From Blasia pusilla (lineage: Eukaryota; Marchantiophyta; Marchantiopsida; Blasiales), in the NCBI GenBank assembly GCA_050084515.1, contig CM114275.1, positions 22,506,001-22,570,000 on the forward strand: 64,000 nucleotides of DNA, given 5' to 3'. Below are positions 43,990 to 56,225 of this stretch, piece after piece (position 1 is the stretch's first letter; every line of letters starts with the position of its first letter). A program made the translations under genes and the position numbers. The notes beneath the pieces were generated by a model. The model was not told the DNA's origin, did not search any database, and worked only from the letters and a program-made list of their open reading frames with translations.

Positions 43990-44570
43990 GTAGTTAAGGA
44001 GGTGGTGGACTTTGCTCTCGGAGCACGCGCTCGGAACATCCCTCTCTGAGTTATGGCATGTGGCGGCAGTAAAATTGGTAGATATGCCAACTCGACCGGC
44101 CATAGAGCAAACCATGATCACACCAAGTGTGATGTTGTTGGATAACCGAGCATGAGTGTTTCGCTTGGTTAGTCCCACAGGTACGGTGTACCACCCGTAG
44201 CGCATCCTACTTGATTCTGGAGCACAGCCCTTGATGTTAGGGAAGGCAGCGTATTTAGTGTTGAGATTACGAAAAGAAGACATTGAGCATTTTCCCTTTC
44301 AGATACAAACCTCTATTGGGGGGCATATCACCCACGCTGTACATGACTCGACAAGAATTGGTGGCTAGACTCCAACTAGAGCATAAGACGGATAGTGCGA
44401 TGGTGCGCACTTGGGAAATTACGACATTGACAGAGTCATATGATGTGTTGGTAGGGAGTATGGTGTTGTATCCCCTTAGTTTCATTATGGATTTTTGGGA
44501 GGAGACAATTTCTTATAGGCCAGGATGGCGATCAAGCGATGGACGGGTGAGCCATCTATGGGTGTAGTTT
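43990..44570 (+). pseudogene. pol: E3 aspartic protease domain
   Basis: ILLDSGAQPLMLGKAAYLVL lies at about 44,205-44,262, then HFPFQIQTSIGG (in the E2 order) and, in another frame, SYDVLVGSMVLYPLSFIMD at about 44,437-44,490. At least one frameshift separates the halves. Confidence 0.7.
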
Positions 44571-44929
44571 GCAAGGGGTAAATGTAGTCAACCACGTGAG
44601 GATAGGGTGACCACGTTGGCAACATTCACATGCGGTGTTAGTTGATCAGGAGAGTTCAAGGAGAGGAGCACACATGCAGAGGATATTCCCGTAGCGGATA
44701 GTCCCACGGAGAGACTTGCTAGGGTGGGTGTCTCTTCCCTTGGTGCGGAGCTTCTTTATCGTCGTTGGGGACGAGCATTAAGTTGCGTGGAGTGGTGAAA
44801 AGCTCGTGAGGCAGGCGTGGAGTAGTGTCTATGTCTTGGATCAGACAGAGTCAAGTGACGGTCAAGCTCTTGGAGTACAGATTTCATGTCTTTGGATACC
44901 TCACGTGTTGTGGGGCAACATTTGGAGCA

Positions 44930-45035
44930 TAGTACGAGGAGTGTTAGATCTCTTCGGAGGATCAACACAACGGGTATTTGCAGTGTTGCAATATTGCGGG
45001 GATCACTTTACTGATGGTGCTAGATGTGTATAGGA
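44930..45035 (+). pseudogene. pol: E3 methyltransferase start, cut after motif I
   Basis: GVLDLFGGSTQRVFAVLQYCG (about 44,940-45,000) aligns with motif I of the E1 and E2 methyltransferases. Directly afterwards the sequence matches the 3' untranslated region of E2 (33,790 onward), so everything from motif II to the PHD finger was removed by one deletion. Confidence 0.65.
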
Positions 45036-45106
45036 TAGTAGATCATGTCCAGTACATATGTGTTGCTATCTAGAGTTAGGGGGACCCAATTGCCAGCTAG
45101 GAGGGC

Positions 45107-45229
45107 CCTTGTGGGGTCTCGATGTGTGTATGTGAGTTTGTTTGGTTTATGGATGGATCAACCCATGTGTTGTGTGGTGTGTAGATATGACCAGGGATGT
45201 GGGTTGTGTAGCGTTGTGTGTGCACAACA
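45107..45229 (+). repeat. E3 single Q-like terminal block
   Basis: The block follows the G-rich tract at 45,097 and shares GATGTGGGTTGTGTAGCG and the terminal TGCACAACA with Q2 of E2. A lone Q is what recombination between Q1 and Q2 would leave after removing P2. Confidence 0.55.
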
Positions 45230-45525
45230 AGTATGAAAAGGATTTTATTCTAAAATTTATCTCATAGAGGTGCTAGTTTGTGACTTAGCACTTTGTTGGA
45301 GGAGAGGTATTGGAGAGCATAGAGGAGACGAGCTTGTGAAGCCACTAGGAGGAGTATGTGAAGAAATTTGGAATTTGTATTGTTTCAATTAATCTTACAT
45401 ATTATCTTTTCTATTACCAATTCCCCATTGGATTTTTAAAGTCAAGGTTGTTATTTCGCTTGTGACATTCATCAAGCTCTTATGCAATGAATGATTGATA
45501 TTGCATTATTTCATGCACATATGAT
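45230..45525. other. Intergenic, no gene seen
   Basis: AT-rich sequence between the end of E3 and the hAT-like element. Confidence 0.5.
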
Positions 45526-45949
45526 CAAGGTTGCACGGAAACGAACAAGTATGTCCATGGGAATGACATGTCCATGCACTTGCCACCCGGATATCCACGG
45601 CCCGCCCCCGGAGCCCACCAAGCCTGTCGCGAGCACCCGGGTTGGCCCAGCCCGCACAAGTTTTGTGGCATGCGGCTAGGCCCGCATATGGTGGGCTCAC
45701 GCCCACAAATGGCGGGCACACGAGCTGGCCGAGCCTGCACCGATTTTGCAGTGGGTGCCATTTGCGATGCTCGACCAACCCGGGTGCCCGCTAGGAGCTT
45801 GGCAGGCTTCGGGGACAAGCTTCGGGGACAAGCTTCGAGGATATGCTCCGGTACCCAGGCCTGTACACACACATCCTTTCTATGGACAGACATAAATCCA
45901 TGGACATATCCGCGGACACAGACTCGGACGTTATCCATGCGCAACCCTG
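45526..45949. mobile_element. hAT-like non-autonomous transposon, 424 bp
   Basis: The left end is CAAGGTTGCACGG and the right end, reverse-complemented, CAGGGTTGCGCATGG. The flanks CATATGAT (45,518-45,525) and CACATGAT (45,950-45,957) form an 8-bp target duplication with one mismatch. A second, GC-rich inverted repeat lies inside (ACCCGGGTTGGCC near 45,637 and its inverse near 45,775). There is no coding capacity. Eight-base duplications and CA(G/A)GG ends are typical of hAT elements. Confidence 0.7.
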
Positions 45950-46511
45950 CACATGATCAATCACAATGGACAACGCTCATCCATGGCCAATCTTGGAGAA
46001 GATCCATTTTAGGGAAATCCCAATTTTCTTCTCCATTCCGCTGGTTGTGGCATTAGAATTGATTGAGTTTTTCAATCTCCTCTTCGTATACTCTCTAGGG
46101 ATTCTCTCATCAGATTTTATGCCAACTCTTTCTCCTTCTATGGAGTTGAGTCTAACATGAAGTTGATGGATTTTTGAGGCCCCGATGTTTGCACTCTTGA
46201 TAGTTCTCCAAATAAAAATTCAAACCAAAAATTTGATTTGATAGGGAAAAAATCTCTCCTTCTATGACCACAAATCCCATTAAAGAGATATTTTAAACCC
46301 AATTTTCCTCCCACTAGTAAGGTGCCCCGTGCAAGAAATAGAAATATGTTTTTAAATATTTAACATTTCCATAAGTGATTGATAAATGGAATCTTCATAT
46401 TCTTCTTTCTAAGAGAGTACTATCTTATGAGAAAAAAAAAGGAAAAAGTTTGAGTATTTCTAACATTTAGGGCGTAGCCACCTTGAGTGTTTATCACTTC
46501 CGATCATAATA

Positions 46512-46817
46512 GGGGGTGTCAAAGATCTCCCTATCCGGGAGTTCTTGGTCACCCGGACTTGCCCCACCGGCCTTTTCCCCGGCTCCAAAACGAATAACTC
46601 CCTAAACCCTGAGCTTTTGATTTTGGTATTCTCGAGAGATTACAAATTCCCCGGTCCTCTCCAATTTCTAATCATAAATACATGGGTGTGCGGCTCAAGA
46701 TCCTTTAATGCGGCTCCCCTAAAATTGTTGCCCCTTCCAAGGAAGAAAACCAAGGCTAGTCCGGGGCTGGAGACTTTAACGCGGAAATCCCGGTATAGCC
46801 TAATCTTTGACACCCCC
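46512..46817. mobile_element. TA-flanked MITE, 306 bp
   Basis: GGGGGTGTCAAAGAT at 46,512-46,526 is the exact inverse of 46,803-46,817; weaker pairing extends to about 35 bp (CTAT.CCGGGA). TA flanks both ends. There is no coding frame. The TA duplication suggests a mariner-type source, but the ends alone do not prove it. Confidence 0.7.
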
Positions 46818-46934
46818 TAATCAGTCATGTGACTTCTCCCGTTTTATCCGAAGCTCTTCGTCATTCGACTCTTTCATCAGCGCTTTTACCCATGACTTCT
46901 CCCGTTTTAGATTCCAGTCGCTATCGATGCTTCT

Positions 46935-47537
46935 ATGGCCGCGAATCCCCTCCACCGCAAGCAGCACCGGCTACTGCCTCAAATTCATCACCAACTATAT
47001 CCGCCATGTCTGGCGCGAACCTCGACGGAAATGAGCTCAGAAGAGACGAGGAACCTCCCCTCGTCCCTGGAGGCTGCGGAGGCCGCTCATGACTTCGCGG
47101 ACGAGTCCGTGGCCGTGACCAGACTCGACGACATATGCGGCAGCCGCCTCTATCGGAATTGCACGGGCACTCCCGACATGTCGACTCGCTACCTTCGATG
47201 GTGGCGTGGCCGGGCCGAGCTCATGGGTAGAAATCGCACGTTGTCGCGGAGGAGGAGGAGGAGGAGGAGGAGGCGGAAGACGACGACTCCTGAGAAATGC
47301 AGCACATCTTGTTCGGTCCGCAAGGAGTTGGTCACTGTAATGCTGAGGGGAATGAATTGGGAGGTTGCAAGTGCCGTCTCAGGATGTGAAGGGGCGGCTG
47401 CCTCAACGGACAGCAAAGATCAGAGCTGCGTGCCGCGAGCGAATAACGGCATATCCATATCCATGACTGGTTCATGCAATCGGCAGCTCTTCCCCTTTGT
47501 TATCCACTCGGATGACTCCACTCGGCTGGACGTTTGA
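46935..47537 (+). other. Possible coding frame with Arg run, not recognised
   Basis: A 200-codon frame of GC-rich composition contains AAHDFADESVAVTRLDDICG and a run of ten arginines from a (AGG)n tract (47,249-47,275). No domain was recognised. It could be an exon of a host gene, a promoter-proximal GC-rich stretch, or chance. Confidence 0.25.
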
Positions 47538-47540
47538 CTG

Positions 47541-48342
47541 GCTCACACTCGACCCGTGTTCCGAATGACGACACGGACGACGCGAGAAGTGGAGAACTTT
47601 AGCCGATTCACCAGTGGTTGACATGACATTGGATACCAGCAGGGCACGGAGCTCGAGCACGGGAGTTGACGATTTGCATGCGTTATGCGTGGGAACAACA
47701 GAGCGAGAGTGGACAGGAAACTTCTTGGCTGCCCATGGAAGCTAACGCCGACATGAGTGTCACACGAATCAAGCGTCTACGTTATGACAACCGGAAATAG
47801 CTCCCGACTTCATTGCTTACGCTATACAACGGAGGGCCCCGTTTCATCCGAAAGTTCAAGAGCATCTCGGCGTGTAATTAGAGTGTGCATGAACGCAGTT
47901 TTATTAAGTAGGTCACCGTAATGAATCGGAATTTCCGGCTGAAAACAATGAGGCCTAAGGAGTATCACATCTACGAGCACTCGGACGATGCACTGAAAGA
48001 AGGAAGAGATCACATTTCTGTGACTCGAAAAATAGGGATCCGCGCTCTTTTCGTCGCCTTCGTTATCCGCGCCCAACAAATGGAGATCGATCTGCCCGTA
48101 CGAAGCTTTTCACCGACTGCAACATAATTCCCCGCCTCAAGAGTGCGGCGCCCGATGGCGCTACTGCGATGGTATTTGGAAAACTCTTTTGTTCGACGCC
48201 CAGACGAGTACTACGAGAAGATGCTAGAATCCGAATACTCTCTCTCTCTCTCTCTCTCTCCACATATTCTACACTCCGCGAACACGTAAAATCACGGATA
48301 TGAAACGAACTCTCATGCTCCTGAATTGGATATATACACCGC
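47541..48342. other. Downstream of GAT1_2.1-like gene
   Basis: Contains the presumed 3' UTR of the minus-strand gene and a (CT)n tract at 48,238-48,260. No other gene seen. Confidence 0.5.
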
Positions 48343-51300
48343 TCAAAATTTTCCATCGCATCTTCTCTCCTTGAGGACCGCTGACGCAGCATCTACCATC
48401 ATGCTGTAGTAGTCAATGAACTCCTGCAGTTCCTGCTCGCGCATCTCTCCGATGACCTTTCTTGCTTCGGCCTCTTTGCGTTCCTTGAGTTGCATATTCT
48501 CGAGAAACAAAGACGAATTTCTTACAGTTGCCCCCATTTCATGCAGGAACTTCACTTGCTTGGAGCTGAGAGCTGTGTTTGACTGCAAACGTATACATTG
48601 AAGCTTTTTAGTATCTCATTCCATGAGCCATCTAGTTGCTAACCAGCTCACCCGAGTGACTTCGAGAAAAACAGCCAGCCCACAGTGCACCACAACCTGA
48701 GACCTCATAGATTGAAACAGCTGTTGGTGACGAGCCACGATTAATATATAGAATCGACAACAAGTGCGGGCTCAACCCATGAGTTTCATGAGGAGGGGAC
48801 GAATGAGTCTCGCGAGGACTGATGAAGATCATTGTATATGATGAATAGGACTGTCATTCGAAATTCGGCAGCGAAATGGATGATTGGACCTTCACTAGCA
48901 AGCAGTTCTCGGGTTTCCGGAATGTACCTGTAGAAACTTAGCTCCGAGCTCCAGTTGGTGTTGGCCTTCGGTCGTGGACGCGGCGTGTCTGAGAGCCTCG
49001 AGCGCATGTTGACCACCATGTACGGAACTGCTGTTGCGCGAGTGTTCGTCCTCATAGATGAATTTCGCTAGTGAAAAGCTGCGTAGTAACTGCTTTCTCC
49101 GCTTCTCCACCTTCTCAGCGTCGACTTCGTGCCTGAGCTTCTCCTTCCCAGAGGACAATAACCTCTTTTGGTACGCCACCACTGCCTTCACGAATTCCTG
49201 GAACAATTACTCCTCAGCTAAATGTTAGAATTCGGTGACAGAAGGATTCCCTTCTTCAACGAATGGGTTCCCATGCATCGACATCGCACACCCCAAGATG
49301 TTCTGCGAATTCCATGGTGGTCATCTCGCAGGGGGCATTCTAAAAACTTTTCGCAAGGTAAACCTCAGAGGTCCGAGACGAGACGTTTAGAGCATTTACC
49401 TGGTAAGCCCGCGGACACTCTGGATAGTCGAAGGTGCTCTCTAGAATGTCAGCGTCGGACTCGGCACGACACTTATCTGGGCTGTCATGTTCGTGCCGCA
49501 TTCGCTCGGGGTGGAATTGAAGGCCTACGATAAATTTACCCTCATCTGGGCAGTACACATCCGGATCATAGAAGGCTTCCACCAGCCCATCCGGCGCATA
49601 CGCCATCGGAGTGAACCTTTCGGCCAATCTTTTCACTCCCTGGGAATTTTCAAAGACGAGTCCAGAATTAGATTGCAGCACTGCAACGCGCTCTCGTTTC
49701 TAGCGACGACACTCTTAGATTCTACGCGTGTCTTCGTTCAATTGAATCTCTCTCTCCGTTTTGCGAACTTCGGAGTTCAGATGCCTAACAAGATCAACTG
49801 TAACATACGGAATCCTGAATCCAAAGAGGACTAAAATAGGCTACATGATTACTTTTGCTTCGAAGTACTCATACCTGGTGATGATAGCTATTGACGAACA
49901 GCTCAGATCCGTCGGAACTGTCCTTCAAGGAATTGGCAAACCACTCGTGCAAGGGCGTATCCTCCACAACAGAGACTGGATGCCGATGACCATCATAGTT
50001 TTCATAATCGATGTGGTGCAGGTCGACTCCTTTCTTGGAAGAGAGCTCTGTTTCCACATCCTGCTCCACGAAAAACCACGGCATTAGTCGATATGAAGTC
50101 CGATAATCCTCCCATATTCCCGACTGCTTCCGCAGAGTCCGTTCAGACTACCAAATTGACAGACACAGTTCGTGCAGGCGATACAGTTCTCTACGAAGAG
50201 GTGATGTGAAACTGTGTTTATTACCGGTCACAGCAGCCAATACCCTTTAGCAAAATGCCTTCAAAGAAAAGGAAGTTCACCAGCTGATGAGAAGTCACTC
50301 AAACACAGACAACTTGTCCGCGTAGACATCGCTCATAGACGAGAAATCTCTCGTCTATGAGCAATGTCTACGCGGACAAGTTGAGGCATTCATTCACCGC
50401 TGAGGAAAATTCGGTTGAGTAACGGTTCGAAACCCCATTTTGGCAGCAAGAATCTTGACAGTTAATCCATACAGGCCAACAATGGTTGTCTCGCATTTTC
50501 AAATTTGCTTGTGGACAGTAGTCAACGATCTTAGTCCACTCTTGCACAGGTGTGCTCGGTAATTTTTGGGAAAGATGGAAACAATCTGGACTGATTACTT
50601 GTGGAGTGATCGTCAAGTACCTGATATAGTGATCCGCCGCAAGCAACGTTTAGAACCTGAGAGCCCCGGCAAATTCCGAGGTATGGAATGTTGCGCTCCA
50701 GACACCGCCGAGCGAGCTGTAACTCTATGGAATCCTTGTCCTTGTCTATCTGAGTGTCGCTGCTGTGCGCCCTTTTTATCTTAGCGATTTCTTCTATTGA
50801 TAAATGCGACAAGTCACTCTCGTAGAGAGCAGGATCTATGTCTTCGCCTTCGCAGAGCAGAACCCCATGAATAGGCTCAAAACTATCCAACAACGAATGC
50901 AAACCAGAGACTCTCGGAACTATGATCGGAACCGCTCCGTAGCTCAGTACGAGATCCAAGTGATACTCCCCTGCAATAATAACCAGATCCATTCCAGTTA
51001 GTACAACTCGAATCAGGCTACTGCCACAATTTTTTCCAAGGCTTCCAACAACTTCGATCGCCTCAATGTCCAAAAGGCTTCGATCAGCCACGCAGTCCAA
51101 AAGCACCCGTCATGATTTTCATGCTGCTGTTCAAAATTTGCGTAGGAGGAGGAAGTGGATTGCACCATGGATTCGTTGCCTTCAAAATCCGGAATTTGTA
51201 AAAATCCAGCTATGGTGGTTGAACGAGCAACTCAATCATGAGTTTCTTGGGGGACCGAACCCGATACGATGGCACGGGAAATGGCGAGAGTTGCGTACCG

Positions 51301-51428
51301 ACAAAATCGACGAATTTATTCTTCCGAACGGTTCGACGAGAAACGACTAACACTCGCGGCAAGACGGCTGCAATCTCCAGCCCCTCGTCTCCTACTCCGT
51401 TCTCCGGAATTTCATTCGCTTTCGTCAT
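48343..51428 (-). CDS. GAT1_2.1: Class I glutamine amidotransferase-like protein (GAT1_2.1 type), six exons, 471 aa
   Basis: The minus-strand CDS joins 51428-51299, 50970-50621, 50060-49875, 49639-49400, 49197-48928 and 48582-48343. All introns are GT-AG and the frame is kept throughout (1,416 bp). Exon 1 gives [21 protein letters not shown]. Exon 2 carries the GATase class I fold with [12 protein letters not shown] and the nucleophile elbow [20 protein letters not shown] (catalytic Cys). Exon 4 has the second catalytic motif GLQFHPERM (His-x-Glu). Exons 5-6 form a charged helical C-terminus ([19 protein letters not shown]). Gene order of blocks and length match Arabidopsis GAT1_2.1 as remembered. 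Family members act on gamma-glutamyl amide bonds; the substrate cannot be read from sequence. The gene is intact and looks functional. The ATG at 51,428 is chosen because it starts the conserved exon 1. Confidence 0.92.
50311..50382. repeat. Near-perfect hairpin, 34-bp arms, in an intron of the GAT1_2.1-like gene
   Basis: The arms 50,311-50,344 and 50,349-50,382 are inverse copies with a single mismatch (G-T pair possible) around the four-base loop AATC. It lies in the 560-bp intron between exon 2 and exon 3. Confidence 0.9.
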
Positions 51429-52500
51429 ACTGGGTCCGGATCACCCTCCAACCGACCTCCTCTTCTCTACTTCTTACCTCCACTTCTCTCTCTCTCCCTC
51501 CCTCTCTCTGTGTGGATGAATCGAAGCGTGACGACCACTCCTTCTAAACTAATTTTACGAACGAGACGACGCTTCTTGGACTCACTCTCCGCGAGAAGGA
51601 GCGGAGCAGCCCAAGCGACTGAGAGAGCCTCGAACAACAGTGAACAACAACCTCCTCCGTCTCGCGAGGGGTGGGATTTGGGAGGCAGAGTGTACCGAGG
51701 CTTCCCGCATGGTGCCTAAATACTCGAGAGCCGACAGCGGTCTTCTCTCCCTCTGGATGGATGGATGGACGGACGGACGGACGGACGGCGAGGCAAGCAG
51801 TCGGCTAGTCCAGTGCGAGACCCTCGACGCTATCCAACCATCCGTACACTGCTGAGACAGCGCGCAGATCCTCGATGGTGTTTTTCCCTCTGGAACCAGG
51901 ATTTGTTCGACCTGCTCTGTTCCGGACTCCGGCGTGCGCGATGACTCACAACCAGCTCAGGACCGACGCAGCTGCGAGCCGAATCCGAATCCCACCTGTG
52001 TCTTCTCACCCCGCGAGAGTAATTCCTCACCTCGGTTGGAAGAAACACGCGCTCATGGATGCATTATTAAAAAAAACTACCAGGCCGCGAGACCGGACCG
52101 AGGAACGTTTGTATTATTATTATTAAAGGTCGCGCGGGACGAAACGCCGAGATAGCCTGCCCTACGGCAGTCCCACAGGGAACAGTCCCAAACTCCCGAT
52201 CCCCACAGTCTGTCATTCATTCATTCCTTCCCTCCGGGACCCTACCTCAGTGACACAGGGGCATTCACCCACTCGGTGTCTGTCCGCAGTCTCGCAGCGG
52301 CGGCCCGCCGCGTCTTCGTCGGATTCCGTGGGTCTGATGATCCAACGGGGCGCAGGCGCTGTCGGTGAATAGTCCAACCCGTTCCGATCCGGGAGATTCG
52401 TCAGTCTGGACCCTATCCGTCGGTCAAGCGCGTCTTGTCCCCCCCTCCTTAGATTAAAGTTGTGCATTATGACCCTTGGCCCGTCTCAGTCGCCCGGCGG
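51429..52500 (-). promoter_or_regulatory. Presumed promoter and 5' UTR of the GAT1_2.1-like gene
   Basis: Upstream of the start codon (to the right) lies a CT-rich tract at about 51,483-51,510, common in plant 5' UTRs. A GGAT/GGAC tetranucleotide repeat is at 51,755-51,788, and GC-rich sequence runs to about 52,500. No start site can be fixed. Confidence 0.35.
51755..51788. repeat. GGAT/GGAC tetranucleotide repeat
   Basis: Eight and a half uninterrupted tetranucleotides, first GGAT then GGAC. Confidence 0.9.
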
Positions 52501-55500
52501 TCTAAATATGTCTGGACCCGGGTGTACAGTGTACACACAACAATACACGGCACTCGTGCGAAGTTGTAAAGATGTGATCTTTCACGGGTCCTCGGCACAC
52601 GATCGTTTGCTTTCCCCCAATATTCACGTTTCTTTTTCACGGAAAATCACGTTTAATTTGAATGAATTAATTATTTTTTAACAGCTTGCAATGCCCATAC
52701 CATCCATAAAATGGAAACGAGTAATTTAAACTTACATACATACTTCAAAGTGTGATAAGTATTTTTATTCGTGGCACGTACTAAGCTCTCCATTTTCATT
52801 AAGTAACGTAACCAAAAATATTCAAAAATATTAATATTTTTCTAATAATAGTGTGGATGATTGTAACACACTTCATTTATTTAGGTGTAGAATAGATTTT
52901 GAGTTATAAGTTCACGTTGTGTGATATGATATACTTGTCCTCATCCGTTGATAAGATGATATTAGTCTGATTTGTAATACCTTCATTTAAATATCATATT
53001 GATGCATTTTAAGTCACAAGTTTACATATACATATGTCCTCATGGGTTAGTAAGACGATATTGTCATTGGTGTAATATTTTATCCATACCATCTTATAAT
53101 TTGGATGTCGGGCAAACATTACTCTCTATCAACTATTCAACCCTCTACTCTTACGACACATTGAGTTTTCAGAACATGTCACAAGGGAGATTTTCTTGCC
53201 TGACCCAACTAGTTTGGTCCCTACCTATATATGTTGTTAAAGTCAAATGGAAAGTGACTTGAAGCAAAAATAATAATAAAAAATGACGTGGAATGGGAGA
53301 ACAAGCTTGGAAATCTGCATGTTAAATTTCAGCATATTCCACATGGAATCATGTTAGGAGAGGGAACAATAAGAGAGCCCCAAATCCAGTTTGGGCTGAA
53401 GGCAGGGACGGTAAATATAAAATCAAAGTTTTAAATTCATATTAATATGAATCGAATAAAAGATATTCAATTTCAATTAATAATTATGCATGTGTATTAT
53501 ATAAATACCTAATTACCAATATCATACAAACTAGAGAACAGAAAATACTTCATTTGTGTACCTCATCCTTTTTGGCTACGCAAGTCAAATTATTAGAATT
53601 CTATTCATACACTTACGAGTATAATTATTCCAACTCATGCTAATTTGAAATCCTTCTTCATTCCATGAACTAGTTCCAATGAAATTCCATTAAAAAATGA
53701 CTATAAAATGTTAAAAAACATCACTAGTCTTCAAAAGTTTTCATGAAAAAGTATAATTTGTATTGAAATTTGTTTTTTTCCCAATTGAACTCTAGCTACA
53801 ACCAATTAAATGTGCTAAATTTGAATACAAGCTTCACCCATTTTATGGTTCAACATAAAGCTTGGAGGATGTAAAGCCGTAGCAACATGCAATAACTTTA
53901 TGACTTAAGCAAGGGAATTTACAAAAAATTGATAGTGGATTTCGACAATTGAACTATTAAGAAAATACCAAAGGATTGGATAAGATTTAATAAATGTTAT
54001 TAGTCTAAGACTTACCGTACAAGAGAAAAAATTATAGAAAAAAACCAAAAATACATACTCTATATACATTTCATGACCGTTTTGCAAATGGTTCCATTTA
54101 TAAGGTAATTCTTATGAAGAGTGAAATATGAAAATGACTACTCTTGGATAATCAATATTCATCTAGGCCTACATTCCCCCCTTTCATCATATCCTAAGAT
54201 TATAATTCGATTTTTGTTTTTTGATAGGTGTATATCTTCTCTTGTATGTATACCAATGTACATATTTTTTTTCAGATAGAAAAATCCTTTGGACGCATTG
54301 TGCCATATGATTGCAACGTGGAATTTCTTATTTGGATTAGCCATAAAGGTGTGCTTTATTGCATTTTGTTAAAGGGGAAAATGATTTGAACATGTCACTT
54401 ACATATATTGTCAATGTATTCTTTAGGTTAAGTTGTGAAAGATGTAAATCACACCTAAATGCTATATCGAGTGGTTTTTAGCTAGATTTTCCATATCCCA
54501 TTAGGCATGTGGATCACATGGGCAATTGAAGCTACTACTATTATAGACATTGTATTGCCTTCAATTTAGAAAAAAAAATAGTATAGATGCTCCAAGGTAT
54601 GGAATGGCCATGATCTTAATAAAGCACAAGTTGGTGCCAAGCAATTATACAATTATTAAAGCAACTGCTAAGCATGGGATTAAAAATGATGAGTAATTTT
54701 GAATAACCTATCATTATTTTTCCATCAAATAATTCAACCTTTTAAATCAATTTCGAGTGATTCTATTGCCTAAGGAGGCCACATAGTAACATGAGAGGAG
54801 TTTGAAAATCGAAGAGGCATCCTGAAATAGTTATACAGATTTTGAAACTAGGATAATTATAATCTAATCACACTTAGATCATGGTTAATTTGTGTTTGTG
54901 GATTAGATGATTAGTGTGGAATAATTGTAGTGTGGATTTGATTGAACTTGCAGAATTTGAATCATAAAGTGAAATATACTCAAATGTTTTAATGAAGACT
55001 CTTACCATTTTAGTTTCTTTGTAAATATCATTTTTCTTTATGGTCTTGTCTCTCCTCCAAATTTTTGGAAAAATGAAAGTCAAACCTCCAAAAATTATCC
55101 AGAAGAGCTTTTAATCAAAGAGATTCCCTTAGTGTGTTTTGTTTTTTTAATCTAAGGCAAAGGTCCTCTAGAAAATTGACATGGTATGATTATCCAAAAC
55201 GACTTTCAAATTGGATATCGGAGCAACCCCATTTGATCATAAGATTACTTGCGCAATTGCAAAAGGAGACATAAAAAAATGGGAGAGAAGAAATGGACCT
55301 AGTAGAATAAATAAATAAATAAAAGAATCCTAATAGAAAACTTAAAGAAAACCCTTTTGATCATAGAGAAAGAATCACCTGCCCTACATCGAAAAGAGAT
55401 CAAGAACAAATGGGAAAAATAAGGCCCGAAATTACTAACTAAAAAATACAACGCGTGACAGTAACGATGGTAGCCGTATAGGCCTGGTTCTCCAAATTTA

Positions 55501-56225
55501 ACCGGGTGGGGCTAAGTTGTGGCTCTAACTTTAGCGAGGTGCAGACAAGGCTTTCAAACTGTGCATGTACGGCGGCACGGCAGGATAGGGCAGGGGAACG
55601 GGGCTAGCTGTCGAATGCGCCGGAGCCCTGGAGCCCCGGATGGTGGGAGTGCGGATAAACATGCAGATAGAGATGGAGGCCAGAGTTAGCGTGGGTCGCA
55701 CTCAAACTTAGCAATAATCTTACGTGGCGGTCACATGTTGATGTTGACGACGTTGTGACAGTGACGGCCCTCCAGCCCCCACATGGAAGTGGGTTGGGAG
55801 CTGGAGACGAAAGACGCCAAATTTACCCACTCTGCAAGTGATGGCGATGAGCTAGCGGGCCACCTGGAGTACCGGTCACCCCCGCCGCCGGTACACTGAA
55901 CGTGGCGGCATCTGATACGGCATAGAACGTCTCTTTCAATGGGTCGTGTGGTACGGACAGGGGACATAGTTCCCGCTATCTTAGCTGGGATTCGGCTGTC
56001 TTCAAACCCTAACCTAACCCAAGCACTTACATGCCCATGTCCGGGTGGTTCACGGGCTACTAAACTAAATAATTCACCTTATGGAGAGGGGTTTTGATTA
56101 AGAAGTAAAATGCAAGGGAGGAAGTGAATATCCAAACAAACTTCAAGGGTAAGGGTGAGAAGGTTTTAAGAAGGCAATGAATCAAAAAATGAACAATGGA
56201 ATGCAAAAAGAACATTTGCGTATCG
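52501..56225. other. AT-rich intergenic stretch, no gene seen
   Basis: No open frame above about 90 codons, and no recognisable protein, RNA gene or paired repeat ends. A GC-richer island lies at 55,460-56,050 without an evident gene. Confidence 0.5.

Larger units (their letters stand above)
41730..45229 (+). mobile_element. E3: deletion derivative of the same retrotransposon family
   Basis: The plus-strand element contains gag, zinc knuckles, protease and the first methyltransferase motif (to about 45,030). It then jumps directly to the family 3' untranslated sequence (GAGTTAGGGGGACCCAA, G-rich tract, block Q). Reverse transcriptase, RNase H, integrase and PHD are absent. Only one Q-like block is present, ending TGCACAACA, with no P copy after it. 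Its 5' end lies left of the CACTA, not identified with certainty. Confidence 0.7.

Noticed and set aside
45525-45944. 139- and 162-codon frames on both strands
   Set aside because: They lie entirely within the GC-rich hAT-like element and have no recognisable domain.
49222-51106. Plus-strand frames across the GAT1_2.1-like gene
   Set aside because: Antisense to well-supported exons with the amidotransferase motifs.
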